Made by a program: the position numbers and the translations under genes. From NCBI RefSeq assembly GCF_000317305.3, contig NC_023036.2:2728001-2792000 (forward strand): DNA of 64,000 nt. Direction: 5' to 3'. The notes under the pieces are model-generated. The model searched no databases. It was not told the DNA's origin and was given only the letters and a program-made list of their open reading frames with translations. Shown here piece by piece: positions 52,855-61,381 of the stretch. Position 1 is the stretch's first letter; each line of letters opens with the position of its first letter. Origin of the DNA: Mycolicibacterium neoaurum VKM Ac-1815D (GTDB lineage Bacteria > Actinomycetota > Actinomycetes > Mycobacteriales > Mycobacteriaceae).

Positions 52855-53017
52855 TACCTTCACTCCTACTTTCGCAAAACGGTGGACTAGCTACCTGAAC
52901 CACCCTAATGCCGTCGAATCATCCGGCGCAGGCCGGTCAGGGCCCGCGGGGGCAGTGTTCACCGTGGGATTCACCCGGGAACCGACCCTGCGGTGTCGTG
53001 CCGATCGGGGTGCGGTC

Positions 53018-53023
53018 TACCAT
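53018..53023 (+). promoter_or_regulatory. Candidate -10 box of ctaB
   Basis: TACCAT (TANNNT) about 48 nt before the ctaB GTG at 53071, giving a short leader that includes the GAGGAG ribosome site. The -35 region is not recognisable. Confidence 0.3.
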
Positions 53024-53070
53024 CGTCTGTAGTAGAAGCCCGCGTGACCGCTGCCCGAGGAGTTATTTGC

Positions 53071-53997
53071 GTGAGCATTCGCGAGCGCCGTTCGGTCAGT
53101 AGGGAACCGAGTCGGATCCGCACCACGGTGTTGGCGTACGTGGCGTTGACCAAGCCGCGCGTCATCGAGTTGTTGCTGGTGACGGCCATCCCGGCGATGT
53201 TGTTGGCCAACCGTGGCACCGTCGATCCGGTACTCATCCTGAACACCTTGATCGGCGGAATGATGGCCGCGGCCGGAGCCAACACGCTCAACTGCGTGGC
53301 CGATGCCGATATCGACAAGGTCATGAAGCGCACCGCGCTGCGGCCGCTGGCCAAGGCCTCGGTGCCCACCCGCAACGCCCTGATCTTCGGACTGGTGCTC
53401 ACGGTGGGCTCGTTCGCCTGGCTGTGGTGGACCACCAACCTGCTCTCGGGCGTGCTCGGCCTGGTGACCATCGCGTTCTACGTGTTCGTCTACACGTTGC
53501 TGCTCAAACGCCGCACCTCGCAGAACGTCGTGTGGGGCGGAGCGGCCGGCTGCATGCCGGTGATGATCGGCTGGTCGGCCGTCACCGGCACCATCCAGTG
53601 GCCGGCGTTGGTGATGTTCCTGATCATCTTCTTCTGGACGCCGCCGCACACCTGGGCGCTCGCGATGCGGTACAAGGAAGATTACAAAGCCGCCGGCGTG
53701 CCGATGCTGCCCGTGGTGGCCACCGAACGCCAGGTCACCCGGCAGATCCTGATCTACACCTGGTTGACCGTGCTCACCACGCTCACCCTGGTGCTGGCCA
53801 CCGGGTGGCTCTACGCCGCGGTCGCCACACTGGCCGGTGTCTGGTTCCTGGTGATGGCCCATCAGCTCTACTCCGGGGTCAAGCGCGGCGAGCCGGTGAA
53901 GCCGCTGCGGCTGTTCCTGCAGTCGAACAACTATCTCGCCGTGGTGTTCTGCGCGCTGGCGGTGGACTCGGCGCTGGCGCTGCCGCAGTTGTTCTAG
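53071..53997 (+). CDS. ctaB: Protoheme IX farnesyltransferase (heme O synthase)
   Basis: 308 residues. Attaches a farnesyl group to heme B to give heme O for cytochrome oxidase. A UbiA-family prenyltransferase with about nine membrane helices. The Mg-pyrophosphate motif [15 protein letters not shown] near residue 75 and the second region [16 protein letters not shown] near residue 200 are clear, as is [16 protein letters not shown] at the start. The GTG at 53071 has GAGGAG 8 nt upstream, better than the upstream in-frame GTG at 53044. Position divergent from tkt is conserved (Rv1451). Confidence 0.95.
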   Translation: MSIRERRSVSREPSRIRTTVLAYVALTKPRVIELLLVTAIPAMLLANRGTVDPVLILNTLIGGMMAAAGANTLNCVADADIDKVMKRTALRPLAKASVPTRNALIFGLVLTVGSFAWLWWTTNLLSGVLGLVTIAFYVFVYTLLLKRRTSQNVVWGGAAGCMPVMIGWSAVTGTIQWPALVMFLIIFFWTPPHTWALAMRYKEDYKAAGVPMLPVVATERQVTRQILIYTWLTVLTTLTLVLATGWLYAAVATLAGVWFLVMAHQLYSGVKRGEPVKPLRLFLQSNNYLAVVFCALAVDSALALPQLF

Positions 53998-54066
53998 GCC
54001 GTCCTGTTCCGCCCGTAACTCGGGCGAAATATCGCGGTAGCCGTCCCGGCCTACGGTCTGGGACCT

Positions 54067-55368
54067 ATGCGGAAAATTCTGACTCATCCGGCGATGCAGA
54101 TCGGGGTCGCCGCGATCGGCGGCATCCTGTTCGGTCTCGCGGTCGGTGACTGGGCGGCCAATCTGAAGTTCGTCGGCGACATGTTCATCCGGCTGATCCA
54201 GATGTCGATCGTCCCGTTGGTGATGGCCTCGGTGATCGTGGCCACCGGTTCGATGACCGGCACCGGCACCGGCAAGATCGCCGCCCGCACCTTCGGCTGG
54301 ATGCTGGGGTTCTCGGTGATCGCGGCGCTGCTGGCATGGGGACTCAGCGTGCTCATCCGGCCAGGGGCAGGCATCGAGTTCACCGGGCCCGTCGACGCCG
54401 GTCTGCAGGAGTCCGCGCAGGAGGCCCTGGGCTGGCAGGACACCCTGCTCAACTTCGTCTCCACCAACATCTTCGCCGCGATGTCGACGGCGACCATGGT
54501 GCCCATCATCGTGTTCTCGCTGCTGTTCGGGATCGCGCTGCGCATTCAGGTCACCAGGACCGGCGACACCCGGGTCCTGAGCTTCGTCGACCAGATCCAG
54601 CAGATCGTGCTGACGATGATCCGGCTGGTCATGTACATCGCGCCGATCGGTGTGTTCTGCCTGCTGGCGGCGCTGGCCGGCGATATCGGATTCGCCGTGG
54701 TGACCACCGCGCTGAAGTATCTGGGGGCCAACCTCGCCGGAGTGCTCATCCTGTTCGTGCTGTTCGTCGTCGTGGTGACCGCCCGGACCCGGCTCAATCC
54801 GTGGCTGCTGCCGGGAAAGCTCACCGAACAGACCGCGATCGCCGTCACCACCACCAGTTCGGCGGTCACCTTCCCCACGGTGCTGCGCAACACCGTCGAG
54901 AAGGTCGGGGTGAGCCAGAAGGTGGCCAACTTCACCCTGTCGGTGGGCCTGACCATGGGCTCCTACGGTGCGGTGCTCAACTACATGATCGTGGTGATGT
55001 TCCTGGCCCAGGCCGGTGACATGGAGCTGAGCATCGGGCAGATCGTGCTCGGCATGGGGTTGGCAATCCTGCTCAACATGGGCACCATCACCGTTCCGGG
55101 CGGATTCCCGGTGGTGGCGATGTTCCTCGCGACATCGCTGGGGTTGCCGTTCCAGGCAGTCGGTCTGCTGATCGCGGTGGACTGGTTCGCCGGGATCTTC
55201 CGCACGTTCCTCAATGTCAACGGTGACACCTTCGTCGCGATGCTGGTGGCCGACGCCGACGACGAGATCGACCGCGACGTGTACTACGGCAGGAAGACCG
55301 TGACCGCAGAGGAGATCGACCTCGACCAGTATCAGGACGCGATGGCGCGCGCCGACGCCGCGGACTGA
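54067..55368 (+). CDS. Dicarboxylate/amino acid:cation symporter (DAACS family)
   Basis: 433 residues with about eight membrane helices and two re-entrant loops. TTTSSAVTFPTVLRN near residue 263 is the serine-rich first hairpin motif. NMGTITVPGGFPVVAMF near residue 338 is the second, matching the GltPh/DctA fold. PIGVFCLLAALAG near 195 is also typical. Substrates of the family are C4-dicarboxylates, glutamate or aspartate, moved with Na or H; the exact one cannot be read. The ATG at 54067 follows a -10-like TACGGT (54052-54057) by 9 nt, so the leader is probably very short. Confidence 0.9.
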   Translation: MRKILTHPAMQIGVAAIGGILFGLAVGDWAANLKFVGDMFIRLIQMSIVPLVMASVIVATGSMTGTGTGKIAARTFGWMLGFSVIAALLAWGLSVLIRPGAGIEFTGPVDAGLQESAQEALGWQDTLLNFVSTNIFAAMSTATMVPIIVFSLLFGIALRIQVTRTGDTRVLSFVDQIQQIVLTMIRLVMYIAPIGVFCLLAALAGDIGFAVVTTALKYLGANLAGVLILFVLFVVVVTARTRLNPWLLPGKLTEQTAIAVTTTSSAVTFPTVLRNTVEKVGVSQKVANFTLSVGLTMGSYGAVLNYMIVVMFLAQAGDMELSIGQIVLGMGLAILLNMGTITVPGGFPVVAMFLATSLGLPFQAVGLLIAVDWFAGIFRTFLNVNGDTFVAMLVADADDEIDRDVYYGRKTVTAEEIDLDQYQDAMARADAAD

Positions 55369-55390
55369 GCGCTGGTTACCATCTGGCGGT

Positions 55391-56272
55391 ATGACAGTGC
55401 GGTGGTCGGTGCGGGGACTGGCCGGGATTCTGGTGTTGCTGGCGCTGACAGCGTGTGCGGGCGGTGCACCACCCGCACAACCCGGCGCCGCCGAGGACTT
55501 CGCCGCCGGCGGCGCCACCGCGGCGCCGGCTCCGCTGACCGGACCGGCGCAGAAGGCGCCACCACCGCAGGCACCGCAGGTGCCTCCGATCGTCTCGCGG
55601 GACATCGTCAAGACCGCGACCATGACCGTCACAGTGGCCGATTCGGGCGATCCGGTCACCGCCGCGGACAAGGCGGCCGGCATCGCCGGTGACGCCGGCG
55701 GCCGGGTCGACAGTCGCACCGAGTACGGCGGCTCGGCGTCGGACCCGGCCCGCGTCGCGCTGATGTTGCGCGTGCCCGCCGACAAGCTGGACGGGGTGAT
55801 CGAGGGCCTCAAGGGGTTGGGCAGCGTGGACGCGCTGGACGTCCGGGCCGAGGACGTCACCAGCCGGCGTGTCGATCTGGACGCCCGGATCAAGGCCCTG
55901 CAGACCTCGGTGGACCGGCTGTTGGCGATCATGCGTGACGCACGTGACCCCTCGGCGCTGATCGAGGCCGAGAACGCCCTGTCGCAGCGCCAGGCCGATC
56001 TGGACAGTCTGCGTGCCCAGCGGGCGGCGCTCGGCGATCAGATCGCGCTGAGCACCGTCACCGTGGATCTCGTCGCGCCGGTCGCCGGCGGACCCGCACC
56101 GCGGCAGTATCAGGGATTCTTCGGCCAGGTCGAGCGGGGCTGGGATGCCCTGGTGGACACCGGAACCCACATGTTCCTGCTGGTCGGTCTGATGGTGCCG
56201 TGGGTCGGTGCGGCGCTGGTGTTGCTGGTCGTGGTGTACGCGGTGATCCGTTTGGCCAGGCTGCGGCGTTAG
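55391..56272 (+). CDS. DUF4349 lipoprotein
   Basis: 293 residues. The lipobox LTAC gives lipid-modified Cys22, followed by an Ala/Pro/Gly-rich linker to about residue 65. The DUF4349 domain begins DIVKTATMTVTVADSGDPVTAADKA, has a central coiled coil (DLDARIKALQTSVDRLLAIMRDA ... NALSQRQADLDSLRAQRAAL), and ends in a membrane helix (about residues 258-282) with a basic tail. Both ends are therefore membrane-attached. Function is unknown. TACCAT (55377-55382) lies 8 nt before the ATG, suggesting an almost leaderless transcript. The 3' end overlaps the convergent qor gene by 4 nt. Confidence 0.88.
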   Translation: MTVRWSVRGLAGILVLLALTACAGGAPPAQPGAAEDFAAGGATAAPAPLTGPAQKAPPPQAPQVPPIVSRDIVKTATMTVTVADSGDPVTAADKAAGIAGDAGGRVDSRTEYGGSASDPARVALMLRVPADKLDGVIEGLKGLGSVDALDVRAEDVTSRRVDLDARIKALQTSVDRLLAIMRDARDPSALIEAENALSQRQADLDSLRAQRAALGDQIALSTVTVDLVAPVAGGPAPRQYQGFFGQVERGWDALVDTGTHMFLLVGLMVPWVGAALVLLVVVYAVIRLARLRR

Positions 56273-57240
56273 GGCACCAGCACGATCGAGCCGACCGTGC
56301 GGCGGCCCTGCAGATCGGTGTGCGCGCGCGCCGCCTCGGCCAGCGGATAACGCTCGCTGACGGTGATGGTGATCGAGCCGTCGGCGATGGCATTGATGAG
56401 CTCGCCTGCCCGCCAAGAAAATTCGTCGGCGGTCCGGGTGTAGGCGCCGAGGCTGGGGCGGGTCAGGAACACCGAGCCCGCGGCGTTGAGGCGCTGCGGA
56501 TCGAACGGAGGCACCGGGCCGCTGGCGGCGCCGAACAGTGCCAGCGTGCCGCGCACGGCAAGGCTGGCCAGGCTGGCCTCGAATGTCGACGCGCCGACAC
56601 CGTCGTACACCGCGGCCACCCCGCCGCCGGAGAGCTTCTTGACGGTCGCACCGAACTGCTCGGCATCCTCGGGATAGTCGAGAACCTCGATCGCACCGGC
56701 CCGCCGGGACAGTTCGGCCTTCTCCGGTGTCGAGGCGGTGGTGATCACCTTGGTGCCCAGGCTGGTGGCCCACTGGGTCAGGATCAGGCCGACCCCGCCC
56801 GCGCCGGCGTGCACCAGGATGGTGTCGCCGGGCTGCACGGCGTACACCGACTTGAGCAGATAGTGCGCCGTCATGCCCTTCAGCAGCGCCGAGGCGACCT
56901 GGTCGGGGGCCACGCCCTCGGGCACGTAGGCCACGAAATCGGCTGGGGCGACGCAATAGTCGGCATAGGCGCCGACCGCGTTGGCGGTCACCACCCGGTC
57001 GCCGACACTGAGTGCGGCCACGTCATCGCCGACGGCGGCGATGGTGCCGCACACCTCGGTGCCGGAGATGAACGGCGTCTCCCGCGGGTAGAGGCCCGAG
57101 CGGAAGTAGGTGTCGATGAAGTTCACACCGATCGCCTCGGCGCGGATCAGCACCTGACCGGGGCCGGGGGAGGGCTGGGGCTTTTCGACGTAGGTCAGGA
57201 CCTCAGGTCCGCCGGTCTGGGCGACTTCGATGGCATGCAT
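56269..57240 (-). CDS. qor: Quinone oxidoreductase (zeta-crystallin type)
   Basis: 323 residues. NADPH-dependent one-electron reductase of quinones, from the zinc-free medium-chain dehydrogenase family. The GroES-like N-terminal domain (AEAIGVNFIDTYFRSG) is followed by the Rossmann motif VLVHAGAGGVGLILTQWA near residue 145 and VYDGVGASTFEASLASLAVRGTLALFGAASG near 225; it lacks the catalytic zinc cysteines. The start at 57240 gives MHAIEVAQTGGPEVL, matching M. tuberculosis Rv1454c; in-frame codons upstream to 57288 run into the divergent promoter. Confidence 0.94.
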   Translation of the reverse strand: MHAIEVAQTGGPEVLTYVEKPQPSPGPGQVLIRAEAIGVNFIDTYFRSGLYPRETPFISGTEVCGTIAAVGDDVAALSVGDRVVTANAVGAYADYCVAPADFVAYVPEGVAPDQVASALLKGMTAHYLLKSVYAVQPGDTILVHAGAGGVGLILTQWATSLGTKVITTASTPEKAELSRRAGAIEVLDYPEDAEQFGATVKKLSGGGVAAVYDGVGASTFEASLASLAVRGTLALFGAASGPVPPFDPQRLNAAGSVFLTRPSLGAYTRTADEFSWRAGELINAIADGSITITVSERYPLAEAARAHTDLQGRRTVGSIVLVP

Positions 57241-57246
57241 ACCCCC

Positions 57247-57252
57247 TATCAT
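57247..57252 (+). promoter_or_regulatory. Candidate -10 box of the ATP-grasp gene (leaderless)
   Basis: TATCAT, close to the TATAAT consensus, with 6 nt to the GTG at 57259 and no Shine-Dalgarno. It lies only 7 bp from the divergent qor start. Confidence 0.5.
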
Positions 57253-57258
57253 CCACGT

Positions 57259-58197
57259 GTGAAGCTTGCCCGGCCTGACCTCCTCCATCCGCGCATCGTC
57301 CTCGCCAGCTGTGCCGCCCTGCCCGAAGGGGACAGCGATGACGACGGGCTGGTCAGCGCGCTGCGCGGGCGTGGCCTACATGTGCAGTGGTGTGCCTGGG
57401 ACGACCCGGCGGCCCTGGAGGCCGACCTCGTGGTGCTGCGCGCCACATGGGACTACACCGAGCGCATCGCCGAGTTCCTGAACTGGACCCGTGCGGTGCG
57501 CAATCTGCTGAACCCGCCGGACATGGTCGCCTGGAACACCGATAAGCACTATCTGCTGGACCTGGCCGATGACGGGCTGCCGATCGTGCCGACGCGTTAC
57601 TTCGCCGCCGACGAGACGGTCCGGGTGCCAGACGGCGAGGTGGTGGTCAAACCCGCCGTCGGTGCCGGCTCGGCGGGCGCTCAGCGGTTCGTCGACGCCG
57701 AGTCCGCACGTGCCCATGCGACCCGTTTGCAGGCCGATGGGCGCGCCGTGCTCGTGCAGCCCTACGACCCGCGCATCGCCGTCGGTGAGACCGCGCTGGT
57801 CTTCCTCAACGGCCAACCCTCCCACGCGTTCACAAAGGGCCCGATCCTGCCGCCTGCCGGACGGGAGCCCGAGTTCGAGGAGACCGGCACGTTCGCCGCA
57901 GAGAAGCTGGGGTCCGCCGACCCGGCCGATGAGGTGTGGGAGCTCGGACATGGCGCGGTGGCCGCGGCCACCCGCCGCTTCGGCATCGCCGCCGGGGAAC
58001 TGCTCTACGCCAGGGTCGACGTCATCGGTGGCGCCGAGGATCCTCGCCTGCTGGAATTGGAACTGGTCGAGCCCTCGCTGGGCTTCCGTCAGCTCCCGGC
58101 GGCCGACAAGCAGCGTGCCGAACGCGAATACGCGCTCGGTGTCGAATCCGCGTTGCAGCGGCTGGGTCTCGGTCCGCTGTCCCACCGGGACCGCTAG
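57259..58197 (+). CDS. ATP-grasp ligase (RimK/DcsG-like)
   Basis: 312 residues from a GTG at 57259. The pattern is an ATP-grasp ligase: an N-terminal pre-ATP-grasp fold (VVLRATWDYTERIAEFLNWTRAV, NPPDMVAWNTDKHYLLDLADDGLPIVPT), the lysine and glycine loop VVVKPAVGAGSAGAQRF near residue 132, VLVQPYDPRIAVGETALVFLNG near 165, and the metal-binding end LLELELVEPSLGF near 270. It most resembles the DcsG group, which includes the cycloserine cyclo-ligase, but no other cycloserine gene is nearby. An amide- or peptide-bond-forming role on an unknown carboxylate is the safe reading. The YjbR gene follows after 16 nt. Confidence 0.82.
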   Translation: MKLARPDLLHPRIVLASCAALPEGDSDDDGLVSALRGRGLHVQWCAWDDPAALEADLVVLRATWDYTERIAEFLNWTRAVRNLLNPPDMVAWNTDKHYLLDLADDGLPIVPTRYFAADETVRVPDGEVVVKPAVGAGSAGAQRFVDAESARAHATRLQADGRAVLVQPYDPRIAVGETALVFLNGQPSHAFTKGPILPPAGREPEFEETGTFAAEKLGSADPADEVWELGHGAVAAATRRFGIAAGELLYARVDVIGGAEDPRLLELELVEPSLGFRQLPAADKQRAEREYALGVESALQRLGLGPLSHRDR

Positions 58198-58213
58198 CGG
58201 CGATCAGGTCGCC

Positions 58214-58552
58214 GTGTTCGATGCCGATGATGTGCAGCGCGCCGCGCTGTCGTTGCCCGAGACCGTGGAGAAGGAGCGCTGGGGGCACCCGACTTTCGAC
58301 GTGGCGGGCAAGATGTTTCTCACCATCCCCGACGACCAGACGTCAATTGCGGTGCGCTGCCCGCGGTTCGACCGCGAGGAGCTGATCGCCGCCGAACCGC
58401 ACAAGTTCTGGGTGCCGCCGCACGAAGCCGCGTCGGCCTGGGTCAGGGTGCGCCTCGACGCCCTGGAGGACACGCAGGAGCTGCACGACATCCTGACCGA
58501 TTCCTGGCGTCAGGCGGCCCCCGGCAGGCTCACCGATACCGAGGACTCCTGA
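58214..58552 (+). CDS. YjbR/MmcQ-family (CyaY-like fold) protein
   Basis: 112 residues from a GTG at 58214 with a weak ribosome site, 16 nt after the ATP-grasp gene. Features of the family are ALSLPETVEKERWGHPTFDVAGKMFLTI and the C-terminal WVRVRLDALEDTQELHDILTDSWRQAAP. These small proteins have a DNA-binding-like double-wing fold, but no firm function is known. It abuts the convergent ABC ATPase gene with no spacer (stop at 58552, next gene ends at 58553). Confidence 0.85.
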   Translation: MFDADDVQRAALSLPETVEKERWGHPTFDVAGKMFLTIPDDQTSIAVRCPRFDREELIAAEPHKFWVPPHEAASAWVRVRLDALEDTQELHDILTDSWRQAAPGRLTDTEDS

Positions 58553-59608
58553 TCACGCCGAGTCGGCAAGGCGTACGCCGGTCTGCACGTCGAACCGGTG
58601 CACATCGCGGGCGGACAACGCGACGGGCGTGCCGACCGGGATGGCGCTCAGGGCCGCCGCGTCCACCACGCTGGTCAACTGCTGATCGGCCGCCCGCAGC
58701 GTGACGATGGCGCGGGGACCGAGCAGTTCGACGAGTTCGACCACCACCGAGGCCTGTGCGTCCGGCGTCAGGACGAGATCGTCGGCGCGTACCCCGATGG
58801 TGACCGCAGCCGCATCCGGTCCGCCGACATCGATTCGCACACCGGCAGCGGTGCGCAGTTGTCCACCGGTCACCGCGCCGTCGATCAGGTTCATCTTCGG
58901 GCTGCCGACGAAGGTGGCCACGAAGGTGTCCGCCGGTCGCCGGTAGACCTCGGCGGGCGGCCCGGCTTGGGCGATGCGACCCTCGCGCATCACCACGATG
59001 CGGTCCGAGAGTGTCATCGCCTCTTCCTGATCATGGGTCACATAGAGCGAGGTGATACCCAATTTGCGCTGCAGGCGCAGTAATTCGGTACGGGTCTCCA
59101 CCCGCAGCTTGGCATCGAGATTGCTCAGCGGCTCGTCGAACAGGAACACCGCGGGCTCGCGGATGATGGCCCGCCCGATGGCGACGCGCTGTTGCTGACC
59201 GCCGGACAAATCCTTGGGCTTGCGCTCGACCAGCTTGCCCAGACCGAGCGATTCGGCGACCTCGTCGGCCCGGCGCAGCGCCTCGTCACGACCGATCTTC
59301 TTGGCACGCAACGGGAACGCGATATTCTCCCGAACCGTCAGATGCGGGTAGAGCGCATAGTTCTGGAACACCATCGCGATATCGCGATCCTTGGGCTCCA
59401 GGTGGGTGACGTCCCGGTCGCCGATGTGGATGGTGCCGCTGCTGACCTGCTCCAGCCCGGCAAGCATGCGCAGCGAGGTGGTCTTACCGCACCCCGACGG
59501 GCCGACCAGGACGGTCATGCTGCCGTCGGCCAACTCCAGATCGAGATCCGAGACCACCGCGGCCGCCCCGTAGGACTTGCCGACTCCTGTGAACGTCACC
59601 GATGCCAT
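58553..59608 (-). CDS. Sugar/polyol ABC transporter ATPase (UgpC/MsmK type)
   Basis: 351 residues. Walker [10 protein letters not shown] near residue 36, Q-loop [12 protein letters not shown] near 81, signature [15 protein letters not shown] near 134, Walker [17 protein letters not shown] near 153 and H-loop THDQEEAM near 191 are intact. A C-terminal OB-type regulatory domain ([13 protein letters not shown], then IGVRADDL) is typical of carbohydrate-importer ATPases of the CUT1 class. Last gene of the minus-strand operon; it serves the two permeases just upstream. Confidence 0.94.
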   Translation of the reverse strand: MASVTFTGVGKSYGAAAVVSDLDLELADGSMTVLVGPSGCGKTTSLRMLAGLEQVSSGTIHIGDRDVTHLEPKDRDIAMVFQNYALYPHLTVRENIAFPLRAKKIGRDEALRRADEVAESLGLGKLVERKPKDLSGGQQQRVAIGRAIIREPAVFLFDEPLSNLDAKLRVETRTELLRLQRKLGITSLYVTHDQEEAMTLSDRIVVMREGRIAQAGPPAEVYRRPADTFVATFVGSPKMNLIDGAVTGGQLRTAAGVRIDVGGPDAAAVTIGVRADDLVLTPDAQASVVVELVELLGPRAIVTLRAADQQLTSVVDAAALSAIPVGTPVALSARDVHRFDVQTGVRLADSA

Positions 59609-59629
59609 GGAAAATGCAACCTCGCTTGT

Positions 59630-60466
59630 CTAGTACTTGACCGCGCCGCCGCTGATCCCCTGGACCAGGCGTCGCTGGATGAAGAAGCTCGCGACCACGA
59701 CCGGGACGATCGCGATCATGATCGCCGCGCTCATGGTGCCGATCTGAACACCGCGGAACGTGTTGAAGTTCGCGATCGCCACCGGCAGGATCGCGGCGTT
59801 CCCGGGGGCCAGGATCAACCCGTAGAACAGGTCGTTCCACGACAGCGTGAAACCGAAGATTCCTGCCGCGCCGATTCCCGGGTACACCTGCGGCAGGACC
59901 ACCATCCGGAAGGCCTGCCAGCGGGTGAAGCCGTCGACACGGGCCTGCTCCTCCAACGAGGCGGGCACCGCCTCGAAGAAGCCGATCAGGAACCAGGTCA
60001 CCAGCGGTAACACGAAGGACAGATGCGCGAAGATGACCGGGACGATGGTGTCGGTCAACCGCAGGGCATGCGCCATGGTCAGGAACGGGAACACCATGAC
60101 CGCCGGCGGAACCACCTGCGCGGCAAGCATTCCGAAGCGGGTCAGTGATCCGCCCGCACGGTACTTGGCGATCACATACGCGCCCATGCTGCCCACCACC
60201 AGGCTGATCGCCACGGTGATCACACCGACCAGCGCGCTGCGTCCCGCCGCGGCGAACACCCCGGAGTCGAACACCGCCTGCCAGTTGGCCAGGTTGGGGG
60301 TGAAGGCGATGAGGAAGGGTTCCGACATCTGCTCGGGTGTCTTGAAACTGGCCAGCGCAACCCAGGCGATGGGGAAGAGCACGAAGATGAAGGCCGCGGT
60401 GAGAAATGCCAGCCTCAGCACCTCCAGGGGGCGCACGTTCGCACGGGCGGGGCTGTGTGTGCTCAT
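59630..60466 (-). CDS. Carbohydrate ABC transporter permease (MalG type)
   Basis: 278 residues, six membrane helices. The permease signature EAA loop is EEQARVDGFTRWQAFRMVVLPQVYPGIGAAGIFGF near residue 190. It belongs to the CUT1 (maltose, polyol, glycerol-3-phosphate) importer family. The ATG at 60466 overlaps the stop of the upstream permease (ATGA), so the two are coupled. The ATPase starts 21 nt downstream. Confidence 0.93.
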   Translation of the reverse strand: MSTHSPARANVRPLEVLRLAFLTAAFIFVLFPIAWVALASFKTPEQMSEPFLIAFTPNLANWQAVFDSGVFAAAGRSALVGVITVAISLVVGSMGAYVIAKYRAGGSLTRFGMLAAQVVPPAVMVFPFLTMAHALRLTDTIVPVIFAHLSFVLPLVTWFLIGFFEAVPASLEEQARVDGFTRWQAFRMVVLPQVYPGIGAAGIFGFTLSWNDLFYGLILAPGNAAILPVAIANFNTFRGVQIGTMSAAIMIAIVPVVVASFFIQRRLVQGISGGAVKY

Positions 60467-61332
60467 CGGGCCGCGCTCCGTTCGGCCGCGCGGTTGCGCT
60501 CCATGGCGCGGAAGGCCACCACGATGACGGCCAGCACGAGCACCAGCACGATGAAGGCCATCGCGCTGGCCTGGGCCAGCCGGAAGAACTGGATGCCCTC
60601 CAGGTACATGTAGAACTGCAGCGTCTGGGTTTCGGTGCCCGGCCCGCCGCGCGTGGTGGCGTAGACGTATTCGAACACCCGCAGTGCGTCCAGGCCCCGC
60701 AACAGCACCGCCACCGTGAGTACCGGGGCGAGCATGGGGATGAGCACCCTGCGCAACCGGTACACCGGACCGGCCCCGTCCACCTTGGCGGCCTCCATGG
60801 GTTGTTTGGGCATGGATTCCAGCCCGGCAAGGATCAGTAGCACCATGAACGGCGTCCACTGCCAGACATCGATGAAGGCCAGTGTCAGCAAGGCTTTTCC
60901 GGCGCCGAAGAAGTCGTAGTCGGCACCGACGGCGTGCAACAGCGCCGGGACCGCACCGATCTGGTCGTTGAGCAGGAAACGGAAGATCAGGCCGACGGCG
61001 ATGGGGGTGATGAACATCGGTGCCAGCACGATGGCCCGGGACAGGTCCTTGGCCCAGCGCTGCTGATGCAGGGCCAAGGCCAGGGCGAAACCGAGCACCA
61101 GTTCGGTACTGACGGCGATCAGCACGTAGCCGCCGGTGGTGGCGAAGGCCTCCCAGAACGCCGAATTGGACAGGGCGGAGGTGAAGTTGGCGGTACCGAC
61201 GAAGTCGGGTTGGCCGCGATCGGTCAGCTTGTAGTCGGTCACTGACAGATACGCCGCGTAGCAGAGCGGGAACCCGACGGCCACGGCGAACAGGGCGAGC
61301 AGTGGCATCAACATGCCACGCGTGAAACTCAT
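60463..61332 (-). CDS. Carbohydrate ABC transporter permease (MalF type)
   Basis: 289 residues, six membrane helices, from an ATG at 61332 (MSFTRGMLMP); upstream in-frame sequence is hydrophilic and not permease-like. The EAA loop reads EAAKVDGAGPVYRLRRVLIPMLAPVLTVAVLLRGLDALRVFEYVY. Together with the next gene it forms the heterodimeric channel of a CUT1 importer. The binding-lipoprotein gene ends 49 nt upstream. Confidence 0.92.
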   Translation of the reverse strand: MSFTRGMLMPLLALFAVAVGFPLCYAAYLSVTDYKLTDRGQPDFVGTANFTSALSNSAFWEAFATTGGYVLIAVSTELVLGFALALALHQQRWAKDLSRAIVLAPMFITPIAVGLIFRFLLNDQIGAVPALLHAVGADYDFFGAGKALLTLAFIDVWQWTPFMVLLILAGLESMPKQPMEAAKVDGAGPVYRLRRVLIPMLAPVLTVAVLLRGLDALRVFEYVYATTRGGPGTETQTLQFYMYLEGIQFFRLAQASAMAFIVLVLVLAVIVVAFRAMERNRAAERSAAR

Positions 61333-61381
61333 CGCTGCCACCCCCGCCGCATGCCGGTCGTGACCGCCGGATTCTCTACGG

